Shown: positions 1 through 9,299 of the stretch, one piece after another
Numbering within the stretch: position 1 is the first letter of the stretch
How the letters are laid out: the number at the start of each line of letters is the position of its first letter
DNA from: Actinernus sp. WN-2022
Taxonomy: Eukaryota; Cnidaria; Anthozoa; Actiniaria; Actinernidae
Assembly: GCA_030867875.1 (NCBI GenBank)
Contig: JAOWCC010001368.1
Coordinates: forward strand, 6,448,965 to 6,512,964
Reading direction: 5' to 3'
Length of the DNA stretch: 64,000 nt
Made by a program: the position numbers and the translations under genes
The notes under the pieces: generated by a model
What the model saw: the letters and a program-made list of their open reading frames with translations, nothing else
Databases searched by the model: none
What the model was told of the DNA's origin: nothing

Positions 1-240
1 GGGCATGTCCACCAGACAATACGAGGTCAGCCAAGAGTGCAAGGCTACCTGGGACCAGGACGATGTTTTCTCCTAGTGTTGATATTTCCACATAGAGTCT
101 CTCCTGGGTTGGCAGATGATGGTTTGAAAGTGCGTCTATATAGAATGCGTCGAGCTTTGAACCCAAGAGGCTCTCTGCGTGCTTGTGCAGGAACTAACTT
201 CGACGATATCATATTGAATGTGTATATAGCAAAGCTATAG
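1..240 (+). CDS. Open frame running off the left edge, C-terminal part of an unknown protein
   Basis: Frame 1 is open from the first base to a TAG stop at 238-240, giving 79 residues with no start required. I do not recognise the product. It contains a basic stretch (VRLYRMRRALNPRGS) and ends in DIILNVYIAKL. It lies just upstream of and on the same strand as the 282-713 gene, so it may be the tail of another gene in the compact block. An open frame of this length can occur by chance, so support is weak. The last codons overlap a small palindrome, ATAGCAAAGCTAT, that recurs after the 4130-4729 gene. Confidence 0.3.
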   Translation, partial: GHVHQTIRGQPRVQGYLGPGRCFLLVLIFPHRVSPGLADDGLKVRLYRMRRALNPRGSLRACAGTNFDDIILNVYIAKL

Positions 241-281
241 AACAAAGTTATAGGCGAAAGGATAAACCTTCAATATGGAGG

Positions 282-713
282 ATGTTGGACTTTGACCCTA
301 CAACTGAAGAAGGTAGCGCTGATGTGAATGAGACTATCAATGATGATGAATGGGATGAACTGGCCCCATATGGGAAGGATACCCGAGATACGTGGTGGAG
401 TAGAGTGGGCCTCAAACTAAAGAGCGCATCAAGATCTTTTCAGGAAAAGTTGTGGAATAATCGGGCTCAATGGAGAGCCAACAAACCCGAGTACATCGAA
501 TTGGTCAATCAAGAGATCGATGCCAGTGGCGTAGGGACATTAGATGAAAAGACCAAACTGATTAATGAGGCTTGGAACCGCATCCATGCCAAGTTCCTAA
601 ATGTTGACACTACCAAGTTCACTGCTACCTTAGATGAGCATGATCGAGTGATCGTCCGACTTAACAGGGCAAATGCGAGAACCTATTCTATTATTCGATC
701 AAAATCAAAATGA
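282..713 (+). CDS. Unknown 143-residue protein with an acidic N-terminus, virus-like gene block
   Basis: Intronless frame of 143 residues. The first 30 residues are strongly acidic (NETINDDEWDEL), followed by a mixed helical-looking body rich in Lys, Arg and Trp. No membrane segment or known catalytic motif is visible. The ATG at 282 is used because an ATG a few bases upstream (275) leads to an immediate stop in another frame. The 3' end overlaps the next frame (673-1287) by about 40 bases, as in compact viral or element genomes. Role is unknown; neighbours suggest a structural or accessory protein of a Polinton-like element (inference). Confidence 0.5.
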   Translation: MLDFDPTTEEGSADVNETINDDEWDELAPYGKDTRDTWWSRVGLKLKSASRSFQEKLWNNRAQWRANKPEYIELVNQEIDASGVGTLDEKTKLINEAWNRIHAKFLNVDTTKFTATLDEHDRVIVRLNRANARTYSIIRSKSK

Positions 714-1287
714 CTTTCCAAACAAAGACCTACCTGATACGATTGTTGATGCATTAGGCAAACCTAACGGAGTAGTCTTAACAGAAAAAGAAGCGAAGGC
801 TGAAGCCCTCAAACAGAAAAATGCGGTGGATGAGGCTATTGTTAAAGATCCTGCCACACCTGAGACGTCGAAGCAGGAAGCTCAGAAACGAATAAACTCT
901 CGCGAAGCGGAAGTTCAAACGATCGAGCAAGAGAGTGAAGCCATCGAAGAGCGTATGTTACTGCGGGACCGGGTCAAAGCAGTTTTCAAGAAGTACGGAT
1001 TAACAGTGCTTGGGGTGCTGGTTGTGATAGGCACCGTGATTGGTGTTATAGTTTCCATGCTGTCAAAGAGCCTGGCTAGCGTTGCCAGGGGGGTTGGTAA
1101 TGGGTTAAAAGCAATAGGAAAAAAGCTGGGGCAGATTCTACCTGGAATAGTTGGAGCCGTCGCTAGCTTCCTATTTCGAACTGCAGGTGAAGTCGTGGGA
1201 TTCTTGGCAAAGAACGCCTGGCTGTTGATCGTAGCCGTAGTTGTGTTCGTAGTGGAACAATATAAGTCGGGACGACGGAAGCGTTAG
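673..1287 (+). CDS. Membrane protein with two hydrophobic segments, Polinton-like block
   Basis: 204 residues. Residues about 1-95 are hydrophilic and rich in Lys, Glu and Ala, probably coiled or disordered. A first hydrophobic segment (YGLTVLGVLVVIGTVIGV) starts near residue 110, followed by a Gly-rich amphipathic region (GNGLKAIGKKLGQILPG), and a second hydrophobic segment (NAWLLIVAVVVFVV) lies next to the C-terminus, which ends in the basic GRRKR. The arrangement suggests a membrane-inserted or membrane-active virion or accessory protein; no enzymatic motif is seen. It overlaps the upstream frame and ends tail-to-tail, by 4 bases, with the minus-strand gene at 1284. The true start could be a later Met. 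Confidence 0.5.
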   Translation: MREPILLFDQNQNDFPNKDLPDTIVDALGKPNGVVLTEKEAKAEALKQKNAVDEAIVKDPATPETSKQEAQKRINSREAEVQTIEQESEAIEERMLLRDRVKAVFKKYGLTVLGVLVVIGTVIGVIVSMLSKSLASVARGVGNGLKAIGKKLGQILPGIVGAVASFLFRTAGEVVGFLAKNAWLLIVAVVVFVVEQYKSGRRKR

Positions 1288-2704
1288 CGAAATAGCCACC
1301 ATGCGGCTCCTGCTGCAGCAATCAATGCCACTGCCAGATTGGTCTCATGCGCTGTGACTTGTGGCGCAGTTACTTTGCTGTGGGTAGGTTGCTGTACCTC
1401 TGACACATGTTGCTTTGCATGTTGCTGTGGCAAGTGTTTATTTTGTGTAGGACCTTCCATAGATCGTGATGGTGGTTTTCTTTCGTCGAGGTTTACATGG
1501 TCATTTATCCCAAAGCGAATGCTGGATGTGTCTGCTAACTGCAGTTCGTTGTTATATCCTAACACACTCTCCGTGTTCATGATCATGCGAGAAGGAATTA
1601 ACAGACAGCCCTCGGCAACCGCTAGGTCACGATGAACGCGAGTGTCCAACAAGGCATTTCGATATCTCGCGATACTGGTGCCTGGCTTTATTGCGTGGAC
1701 GGCATGCAGAGCTTCTTGGTATCGCATGGCACTACTGACCTGTGTCTCCACGATGACCTCTTCAAGCTTTCTACCACAGTCAACTTGGGTGTTGAGGGAT
1801 ATGGCCGACGACCCAACGATAGGGCTGCGAAAGGCAGCCTGGGCTCCGAGAACGCAATATACATAAGCCATTGCAGATGAGTTGATGCGAGCTAGCCCAG
1901 CCTTCGTGAACCCGTGACCAGTTTGTACTGCTTCTCCACCATATCGTTGCGAATGAACCGTAATGGAAACTCGTATTGTGTGCGAGCCTCTTCGGGAAAC
2001 TTAAAAGAGCCACCAGGCCACTTAGCAGAGTATGAGGCGTTGTGTGCCCACTTATTTTGTGCGTTTACCATTTTTCCATGAGCGTATATGTAAACGTCTC
2101 CTAGTCCTCCATTGGCTCCTCTGCGCAGGGCGAAATCAACGTGTGCTACATCAAACTCGTTTCTTATCCTGTCGTATACGATTGCGTTCCAGGAGACGTT
2201 GTTGTACTTTTGGAAGACTTTGTCTCGAGGAAGAGGGACACTCAGCTCAAACAGCAACCGCCTAGTCGTGTAGTAAACATAGAAGCGATAGAAACTACGG
2301 ATGTTATCGATGATTGGTGCAGCATCCGATAGATGATCATCGAATGATACTCCACAGCCTGCCGTCGCGCACCAAAGGGCGAAGCATAGCAGTTGTAGCC
2401 AGTGCTTCATTGGAGGAGCGTCGAGCCACTCATGTGCTTGTTTGGCACAGTGGAAAACTAGATCCAGCTCTCGGAAGATATCTCGTGGCTTTAGTGAGAA
2501 TGACTGATCTTTTGATACGTAGATCTTTAGAGTTCGTAGGAGGGGAGCTACGTCTTTGGTGTCGTTCCCCCATACCACAGCTGGAACCAGATATTTTTCT
2601 TTTGTCCTTACCATGGAGAGTGGGAAACCACCAACCATCCCCTGCAATGCATTATCAATGCGTTTTTGAATGACAGCGGGTTTGCTATAACTGTTGCTCC
2701 GCAA
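1284..2704 (-). pseudogene. Large minus-strand gene of the Polinton-like block, broken by one frameshift
   Basis: Two adjoining open frames, 270 and 195 residues, appear to be one gene. The 5' frame (2704-1892) has no homologue I can name; it includes APIIDNIRSFYRF and GGLGDVYIYAHG. The 3' frame (ATG at 1869-1871) stays open upstream of its Met for at least 17 codons, to about 1922, overlapping the end of the 5' frame. The break is therefore a single indel near 1905-1925. The 3' part ends with a hydrophobic tail (LAVALIAAAGAAWWLF). Residues encoded by 2372-2548 are duplicated in the neighbouring gene at 2966-3142. Compactness and neighbours suggest a structural gene of a Polinton/Maverick-like element; the copy is inactive as read. 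Confidence 0.5.
2372..2548. repeat. 177-bp direct repeat, copy 1 (probable source)
   Basis: Matches 2966-3142 over 177 bases without indels and with only a few substitutions. In this position the minus-strand frame stays open through both borders, so this is probably the original location. Confidence 0.85.
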
Positions 2705-3349
2705 TTAACTCATCACCGTAAACCAAATAACTGCTATCTCCATCTTGAAATACGTTTGTTGAGTATTGGGGCGATGCCGCGGGTCCATCTATATCTGTTA
2801 CCACATGGAACTTAGAAGGATCGGCGTGGGGGTATCGGTTCTTGAACTTCGTCCACAAAACAGCATTTAACTCCTTTACAAATGCGGCCTTCTCAGCGGT
2901 CTTTGCTTTGCGATCTGCAATTACCATTTCATATGTCTTCTTCGACCCAAGGGCAATATCCAAGGCCAAAGGGCGAAGCATAGCTGTTGTAGCCAGTGCT
3001 TCATTGGAGGAGCGTTGAGCCACTCATGTGCTTGTTTGGCACTGTGGAAAACTAGATCCAGCTCTCGGAAGATATCTCGTGGCTTTATTGAGAATGACTG
3101 ATCTTTTGATACGTAGATCTTTAGAGTTCGTAGGAGGGGAGCCTTAGTAGCCCCAAGCCAACCAGACAACCGACCTTTACTTGGACCACCATTGGTGAAA
3201 ACAGAGTGCGACATACCATGACCATCTATGAAGAGAATACCACCCGCACCAGTGCTATCTACGAAAGGCTCAAACCACTCAAGAACTGCATTGGGAAACA
3301 GATGTTTGAACTTCCGCCAGACCTGCTCTTCGCGCGGCTTCGTACCCAT
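2685..3349 (-). pseudogene. Minus-strand gene interrupted by a 177-bp copied segment
   Basis: The 5' part starts at an ATG at 3347-3349 (MGTKPREEQVWRKF) and runs to about 3143. There the frame enters a 177-bp segment almost identical to part of the downstream gene. After the segment, the original frame appears to resume near 2965 (LDIALGSKKTYEMVIADRK) and ends at 2685, overlapping the start of the next gene by 20 bases. The reading frames on the two sides differ, so the insertion disrupts the gene. I do not recognise the product. An earlier in-frame ATG at 3406 is less likely because it would run into the divergent plus-strand gene. The gene lies in the Polinton-like block. Confidence 0.45.
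2966..3142. repeat. 177-bp direct repeat, copy 2 (probable insertion)
   Basis: Near-identical copy of 2372-2548 in the same orientation, 594 bases away. It breaks a neighbouring minus-strand gene. No target-site duplication or terminal repeat is seen, which favours local templated duplication or gene conversion over transposition. Confidence 0.85.
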
Positions 3350-3420
3350 TGTTTCGCACCTATTGAAGCGTATGTAATTACATACAGTTGATACCTTTAA
3401 TATCAAACTTGAAGTTTAAT

Positions 3421-4085
3421 ATGGTGATCTTAAATGTCACCTGTACCTCGGCTGACCAAACAGTCTACTTCGATAAACCTCTTTGTATTCAGAATATTTC
3501 GCTAGTCGAGATCACACTTGAGAACAGCTGGTGGAACCTAGAAAAGTTAGCTTCGTCCTGGTGGTGGAATGCCCAAGGTGTGGGGTTTCCATACATTATC
3601 GCTAAGGGCACCATGATATGGTAAGCATTCAAACATACTTAAAACCCGCAATCGATGCTGGCATTATCAAATTCGTGAAAACCTCACCGACGAGTGCTTG
3701 GACTCTAGAAGTCAAGAAACCAATCCGGTTCAGTAAAAATCTTTGCACACTGTTGGGCGTTAAAGGAAATGTAGATAGTATAGATAATACGACGTTTCAA
3801 GCGGGTAATCACGAACTGATGCTACAAGATATTCACACGGTGTATGTCCACTGCGATGTGGTGGATTCCGGCTTCTCGCTTCTCGAGGGAAAGCCATCGA
3901 AAGTCCTGGCTAGCTTAGAGATCCGAGGCAAAACGTTTGAAAAAACGACTTACTCTCCACCAAACCCCCTCGTCAAAGCTCTAGGGACAATGAGAAACAG
4001 CCTTCACCTGACAGTTCGCGATGAGAAAGGCAACATCATAGACTTCCATAGTCGACCCATACGCTACGTATTGAAGATTGAGTAA
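3421..4085 (+). pseudogene. Possible minor-capsid-like gene of the Polinton-like block, one frameshift
   Basis: A short frame (3421-3624) containing ITLENSWWNLEKL and a longer frame (3618-4085, 155 residues) meet at 3605-3620 with a one-base phase difference. The second lacks a convincing upstream region, so I read them as one gene broken by an indel. The longer part looks rich in beta strands (HTVYVHCDVVDSG, NSLHLTVRDEKGNIID, PIRYVLKIE), the character expected of a jelly-roll capsid or penton-type subunit of Polinton-like elements. That family assignment is inference from sequence character and neighbours. It diverges from the minus-strand gene at 3349. Confidence 0.45.
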
Positions 4086-4129
4086 GTATTCCTTAAGAAA
4101 GTATTAGCATATACGTATATATATACATA

Positions 4130-4729
4130 ATGGCAAGCGATTCGATTTATCCGTCACTTGTTACTACGCAACATCTAGGCAGTGTCGTCATCCCGACGAC
4201 TGAGAGCTTTCGACTGCAGAAAGTCTGCGATACACTTGCCGAGCTCGAACAGCAGGCAAAGCACTACGAAGTTGTTCGCAAAAAGTATGCCCGAGCCCGT
4301 GGTATTGTTCACGGGGTTGCTGTGGCCACAGGTAGCCTGAGTGGTGTTTTATTCGCTTCCGCGCTGGGCACATCATTGACTGGTATTGGGCTTCCAATCG
4401 GCCTTTCTCTAGGATCACTTGGATTCCTTTGTGCCGTTGTTTCGTCTTTGACGGCTGTTGCCAATAAGAAACTTGGGGCCCACGTTTCGAAGCATGAAAA
4501 GACTTTTATGCTGGCTCGGGCAAAGGCTAATTCCGTGGAAGTCAAAGTTTCAAAAGCCCTAGCCGACGTCAACATTTCAGAAGCCGAGTTCTCAAGCGTC
4601 ATTGGTGAGAAAGGGAAATACGAAGCGCTTAAGCTCGAAATACGACAAAAAAACAGGCGAGAAAGGGGTTTAAAAAACGTCCAAGAACTTCGCTCAGAGA
4701 GAGCAAAGCTAGGAAGTCTTATGGGTTAA
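4130..4729 (+). CDS. 199-residue protein with a Gly-rich hydrophobic hairpin, Polinton-like block
   Basis: Complete frame with its own ATG at 4130, preceded by an AT-rich stretch with TATATATATA at about 4116-4125. Residues about 60-105 form a long Gly/Leu/Ser-rich hydrophobic region (SLSGVLFASALGTSLTGIG, then PIGLSLGSLGFLCAVVSS) suitable for a membrane hairpin. It is flanked by basic helical regions: KKYARARG before, and KKLGAHVSKHEKTF with a C-terminal RQKNRRERG after. No enzyme motif is seen. It follows the minor-capsid-like gene by 44 bases on the same strand. It is the most intact gene of the block; the function is unknown. Confidence 0.5.
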   Translation: MASDSIYPSLVTTQHLGSVVIPTTESFRLQKVCDTLAELEQQAKHYEVVRKKYARARGIVHGVAVATGSLSGVLFASALGTSLTGIGLPIGLSLGSLGFLCAVVSSLTAVANKKLGAHVSKHEKTFMLARAKANSVEVKVSKALADVNISEAEFSSVIGEKGKYEALKLEIRQKNRRERGLKNVQELRSERAKLGSLMG

Positions 4730-4814
4730 AAATCGATATTTCCTACGAGAGAAGCCAGCGTGGGTTTTATTTCAACTTCCCGAAGAGCCATAGTTAAGCC
4801 ATAGCAAAGCTATA

Positions 4815-5080
4815 ATAAATTAATTCGTATGTCGGGTTCGTATGTAAATTTCTGTCTTGTCACGCCAGCTGCGTGTCACGGGCCACACGTGGTTAAATAT
4901 AGAAATTCGTAAAGGTACCCAACATTCCACACAGTTTTTAAAAAAATATTCGTTCGCATTTTTAGGGCCGCATCGGAATGTTGGGTTAATTAGTTGAATG
5001 TGCGATATAAAGTTGGCTGATGCAATAACCCATGACAAGACAGAAATTTACATACGAACCCGACATACGAATTAATTTAT
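4815..5080. mobile_element. Foldback MITE with 48-bp near-perfect inverted ends
   Basis: The arm at 4815-4862 (starting ATAAATTAATTCGTATG) is the reverse complement of 5033-5080. The interior has no coding capacity. No clear target-site duplication is visible. It lies just right of the last gene of the compact block, so it could also be related to that element's end. Confidence 0.75.
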
Positions 5081-5287
5081 ACGAAGCTTCACAAAGACAA
5101 ATCGAAGAATCGCCTGGCACTTCCTAAGACGAGATAGCCCTCTCGGGTGGAAAAGCATAGCGCATAGTACACGGAGGCGGCATGAACATGTCTAAATAGA
5201 GGTCACCGCGAGAATACATACGAAACACACAGAGCTTGGCGTTGTCTATGCCACGATGGTACAGGGTGTTGATCTACGTGGAACATG

Positions 5288-5448
5288 GGCTAGTAGCAGC
5301 AGGGAGTGTGGGGGCGACTAGTGATGGACTACGCATGCTGCTTGGAACGTGGACTGAAAATCGCAGGGTGGACCACAAATGCAATAATTTGTGGCATTTT
5401 TATACAAGGTCAATCAAAAATTGCGCAAACACTCCCTGCTGCTAGGTC
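5288..5448. repeat. Short inverted repeat pair
   Basis: CTAGTAGCAGCAGGGAGTGT near 5289 is mirrored by ACACTCCCTGCTGCTAG near 5428-5446. It could form a stem with a loop of about 120 bases; probably a small MITE remnant. Confidence 0.5.
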
Positions 5449-5582
5449 TATTGCTAATTAAAACATACCCTGGGTATACCAGAGGTTCTAACTCCTCGCA
5501 TTCTCTAGTTACAAGGTGCTAAGGGAAAGAAAATCTGGCCACGGCCGTTGAGAATCTCACTTCCATGCTGAGTTTAGTTTCA

Positions 5583-5982
5583 GAATTTAAACCTCGGCTC
5601 TGATTGGATAATCTACTCATTACGATGTAACGGTAATTTTCATTAGAGAGCTTAGCACCATTCGTTCGTGAGTCACAGACAGCAACCGGAAGTCAAATTT
5701 TCCTTTTCTGCCGCATTTTGCACGGGTCTTCCCGTCCATATTGATCATCCAGAAATGTGTCCGAGATAGACAAGATTTGAAGAAAAAAATCATTCTAGTT
5801 TCTCACGGTCTTGTGACGTACGTGTTGTCAAAAAACGTCTGCTCCTTAAGCTCCCCATTGTTTTATCAGTGGCCCAGCAAAACCGATCTGACGTGTTTGC
5901 TGGCCATCGAGAAGCCAATGAAAATTACCGTTACATCCAAATGAGTAGATTATCCAATCAGAGCTGTACGAGGTTCAAATTC
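5583..5982. mobile_element. Foldback MITE, about 400 bp
   Basis: Arms of about 63 bases (5583-5645 and 5920-5982) are reverse complements with few mismatches. Each contains CTCTGATTGGATAATCTAC and a run reading CGGTAATTTTCATT. No open frame of note lies between them. Confidence 0.7.
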
Positions 5983-6365
5983 TAGCCCTATGTAGTCATG
6001 TGATCTATTACACTTATTATTGGCGACTTGATCTTTAAATGATACTGGATATGATTATATTACAGGAAGCCCAGGATTGATTTGTGTGGTCATACATTTT
6101 AGGCTTTGTATGGGAATTTGCGATTCAGTTGTGAAAATCTATTAGCATATTCGAAATATAAGCCTCTATAACTCAGACACAACCCTCAAATCAAGGTATA
6201 TTTTACTATTCAAGTATTTACTCGATTTTAATGACAAAAATTCAGCTCATATGCATTTTAAAATCGCTTGTACGGAGGCTTTTGCTAATATTAATGGTCA
6301 TTTCCGGTCTGAAATTGGATACCAAATTTAACCAGTATTAGATGGGATAGTTTTTTTTTTTTTAG

Positions 6366-6455
6366 ATACCGTATTTGATAGAATAAGTGCCCGGGGCGGT
6401 TAATCGAGGGTTGCGCTTATTCGAGAGAGGGCGCTTATTCGATCAAATACGGTAT
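6366..6455. mobile_element. Short MITE with perfect 14-bp inverted ends
   Basis: Begins ATACCGTATTTGAT and ends with its reverse complement; the subterminal bases (GAATAAGTGCCC / GGCGCTTATTC) also pair. The total is 90 bp. Confidence 0.65.
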
Positions 6456-6632
6456 ATGGGTTAGGGTTTCTAAGCTATGTCCCAGTGGAGTATCCCAACC
6501 CCAAAAATGGTGGAGAATTCCTCAAAGCTTATCGACTCCGCTAAACTTATAGATAAGGTTCTACCACTTTATTTTCAATATGTTTTCCCCTATAAATATA
6601 GGTAATCAATTTTAACTAAGATTACTAATTTA

Positions 6633-7521
6633 TAGCCTGAATTTCAGCCGTCTCCTCTGGTTCGTTCAGTCCCGAGAGAGACGTCTGAATCCAATAGCCG
6701 ATAATGCCGTCCAGTGACGTCAAGGCGGATTAACAATTTAATTTATGCAAATAAAACTGTCACGGCGGTAGTAAGAGTTCGTGAGAAATATTTATTTGAG
6801 ATTATGCCGACCAAAATAAAAGCCTTACCTATATTATACATCTCCATCCCATTTGCTTCTCAAGTGCCTCTTATGTTGTGAAAGCCTTTCCGAAGCAACA
6901 AATCGTTAAATTATATTTGGAGGCAAAGTACAGTTGACCTTTGTCTTTCCGTTGATCTTTGTACATGTCTCGCGATCTGCCGTTCGAATCGACACAGCTA
7001 CGAGATATTACCAATGTAAATGATGCAACAGAAAAGTAGAAAAACATGAAAGGTTAATGGAGAATTTTCGAAGAAATACGAAGACTCTTTTACGGGAAAG
7101 AACAGTTCCTTGAAGAGAGTAGCGACATTCTTTACCACTGCGAGTGTGAACAAATAATCGATTGTCAACAACCCCGCGGACGCGACGCGATAAAATGTAC
7201 ATGTTTACAGGTTAGTCGGCCGGTTATTGTGCAGGACACTTTCAATCCATTTCCAGATGTTTTCCTTACGAATTCCAGGTCTTTGCCAAAGACAATCACT
7301 CCACTGAAACTCAACGATCAACAATCGCGAGTCCAAAGTGAATCCTGCCGTCTTCTCGGCTGATAATTATGATAATTATGCGAAATTATAGAATATGAAC
7401 CAATCAAAAATCACTACCAGGTTTTCTGGTAGTGACGTCACTGGACGGCATTATCGGCTATTGGATTCAGACGTCTCTCTCGGGAGGAACGAACCAGAGG
7501 AGACGGCTGAAATTCAGGCTA
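6633..7521. mobile_element. Mutator-like non-autonomous element with 9-bp target duplication
   Basis: Inverted ends of nearly 90 bp start TAGCCTGAATTTCAGCCGTC and include CCCGAGAGAGACGTCTGAAT. The element is flanked by a perfect 9-bp direct repeat, ACTAATTTA (6624-6632 and 7522-7530). A 9-bp duplication with long inverted ends is the signature of Mutator-like elements. No transposase is visible inside. Confidence 0.88.
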
Positions 7522-8024
7522 ACTAATTTATTGATTAGTTGTTAAAAATACTCTTTATTGAAATTCTATTTATTTTTACAATACCCAACAGAAATAATAA
7601 TTACCACAATTTAAAAATACTTAACTACACTATTAGCTATAGGTAATGTGCTAAATTATCCATATGAATTATTGATTAGTTAACTATACCGAAACCTCGG
7701 CATCTTAAATAGCCTGTGAAAGAAGAGAAGTTGGAGACAAAGTATTCCTGATAAATACACGTTGCTTTCCAAGGAATGTTAGATAAATACGTTACTTTAT
7801 ACCAATCTTCTTGTATAAGGCATCGCACGGTTTAGTAATCATAGCTCCAAATGTTTTGCCAACGCCTGTAAACAGGGTTAAATAAAGAACTCTCTACCTC
7901 TACCTCTACCTCGACTTATTACTTAATACCCTAATATTACCAAAATAGTTATTTTATCAGGAATACACTTCCATACGAACTACGTAAATCAGATATCTCT
8001 TAACCGAAGTTTGAATCTCTACTA

Positions 8025-8630
8025 TTTAAAGTGCCACTACGACGAAAATTTACCATTTCGATTTGCCACTTTTTCAGTGTCTATAGGTCAATCAGTATTA
8101 GAAATATCCGAAATAGTAAAAAAAAAATCCCAAATGGGCATCTTAAACCACAAATTTTAGGAGAGTTTACCGGTAAAATCCTGTCCGCCATTGCTGGAAG
8201 CCGTGCCCTTTGTTCAGCTTTAAACAAAGGTTTATTCACCGGAAGTGATGTCATACACTTAACACGACAACCTCGTGGCGCGAAATAGCGTGCATAAAAA
8301 AGTAGCCAACCTCGCAAAGATAAATATAACTTTCTTCTTATGTACGTGAAGACGTTTTTAGTAGAAATATGCCTCCAGGCGTTGTGTTCTGCAGGCGAGC
8401 GTTAAGTGTATGACATCATTTCCGGTGAATAAACCTTTGTTTAAAGCTGAACAAAGGGCACGGCTTCCAGTAATGGCGGACGTGTAGATTCAATATTCGG
8501 AGCTAAAAAAATAAGACTTCCTGTCGTTGTATCGAAAAACAATTTGAACTGGTAATAATATATGAACTCTACTTTATGAATATGCAAAAACATTGATATG
8601 TCAAAATTTGATCGTAGGGGCACTTTAAAT
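8025..8630. mobile_element. About 600-bp non-autonomous element, copy 1
   Basis: Starts TTTAAAGTGCCACTACGACG and ends with the imperfect inverse CGTAGGGGCACTTTAAA. Internal landmarks (GGAGAGTTTACCGGTAAAAT, the pair AAACAAAGGTTTATTCACC / GGTGAATAAACCTTTG) recur in a second copy at 17341-17903. It lies in the 3' flank of the oxygenase gene. Confidence 0.7.
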
Positions 8631-9053
8631 ATTACTTGTCTGCCATCACTTCTATTTGACATCGAGAACCCTAGGGCTTGGAAGTCTGTGTCTGAAATGT
8701 CACCAGGAAACAATTGCAACAGTTAACCGCACCTCTTAGATGCTGATTTTAGGTTGAATGATACCCTCCCAGGCGCGGATCCAGAAAAAAATCTGACCGG
8801 TTTCCGACTTCCCAACTCAAACTCCAAAATTATTTAAGTGGCTTAAAATGAGATTTAATTAAATACGAGTGTGAGTTCACTTCTTCGTAACCTCTGCACG
8901 GTTAAGGATGGTTTTCACTAGCGACGAAAGCAGAAACGGAAGCATAAGGAACGTTACGTACTTGTGAAACTCAAGAAACGGAGACATACGCACAAGCGTA
9001 AGCTGGACAGAAGAAACGGCAGGTGAATTATACTATTGTAGACGTTATCTGCC
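8631..9053. other. 3' flank of the oxygenase gene, nothing else seen
   Basis: I see no gene, repeat array or transposon end here. No canonical AATAAA is obvious on the minus strand close to the stop at 9054, so the transcript end is not located. Confidence 0.4.
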
Positions 9054-9299
9054 TTAGGAAACATTTGTTATCACCTCATCCAAAATCGACATTTTTTCTT
9101 GTTTCTGACTATCGGCCTTCTCCTTTCTCCTCTTGGCTAATTCTTTCTCCAAGAATTCCGTAGGTCTCTCTGGTGTTGGTATATCGTACAGTTTATATGT
9201 CAGATCCTCCATGAGCTTGGCATCTGGGTGCCCAGGCTCTACATCCTCAATGGATTCACGGAGCATCTTAGCGTGTGCAATGTGGTACGTCCTTGATAC
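9054..9299 (-). CDS. Oxygenase-like gene exon 6 (charged C-terminus)
   Basis: Acceptor CGTTTCCAG before GTATCAAGG, phase 0. Encodes residues 467-547 and ends DEVITNVS then TAA. The tail is Lys/Glu-rich and probably helical. No KDEL-type retention signal is present, so secretion or retention by a partner are both possible. Confidence 0.82.
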   Translation of the reverse strand, partial: VSRTYHIAHAKMLRESIEDVEPGHPDAKLMEDLTYKLYDIPTPERPTEFLEKELAKRRKEKADSQKQEKMSILDEVITNVS

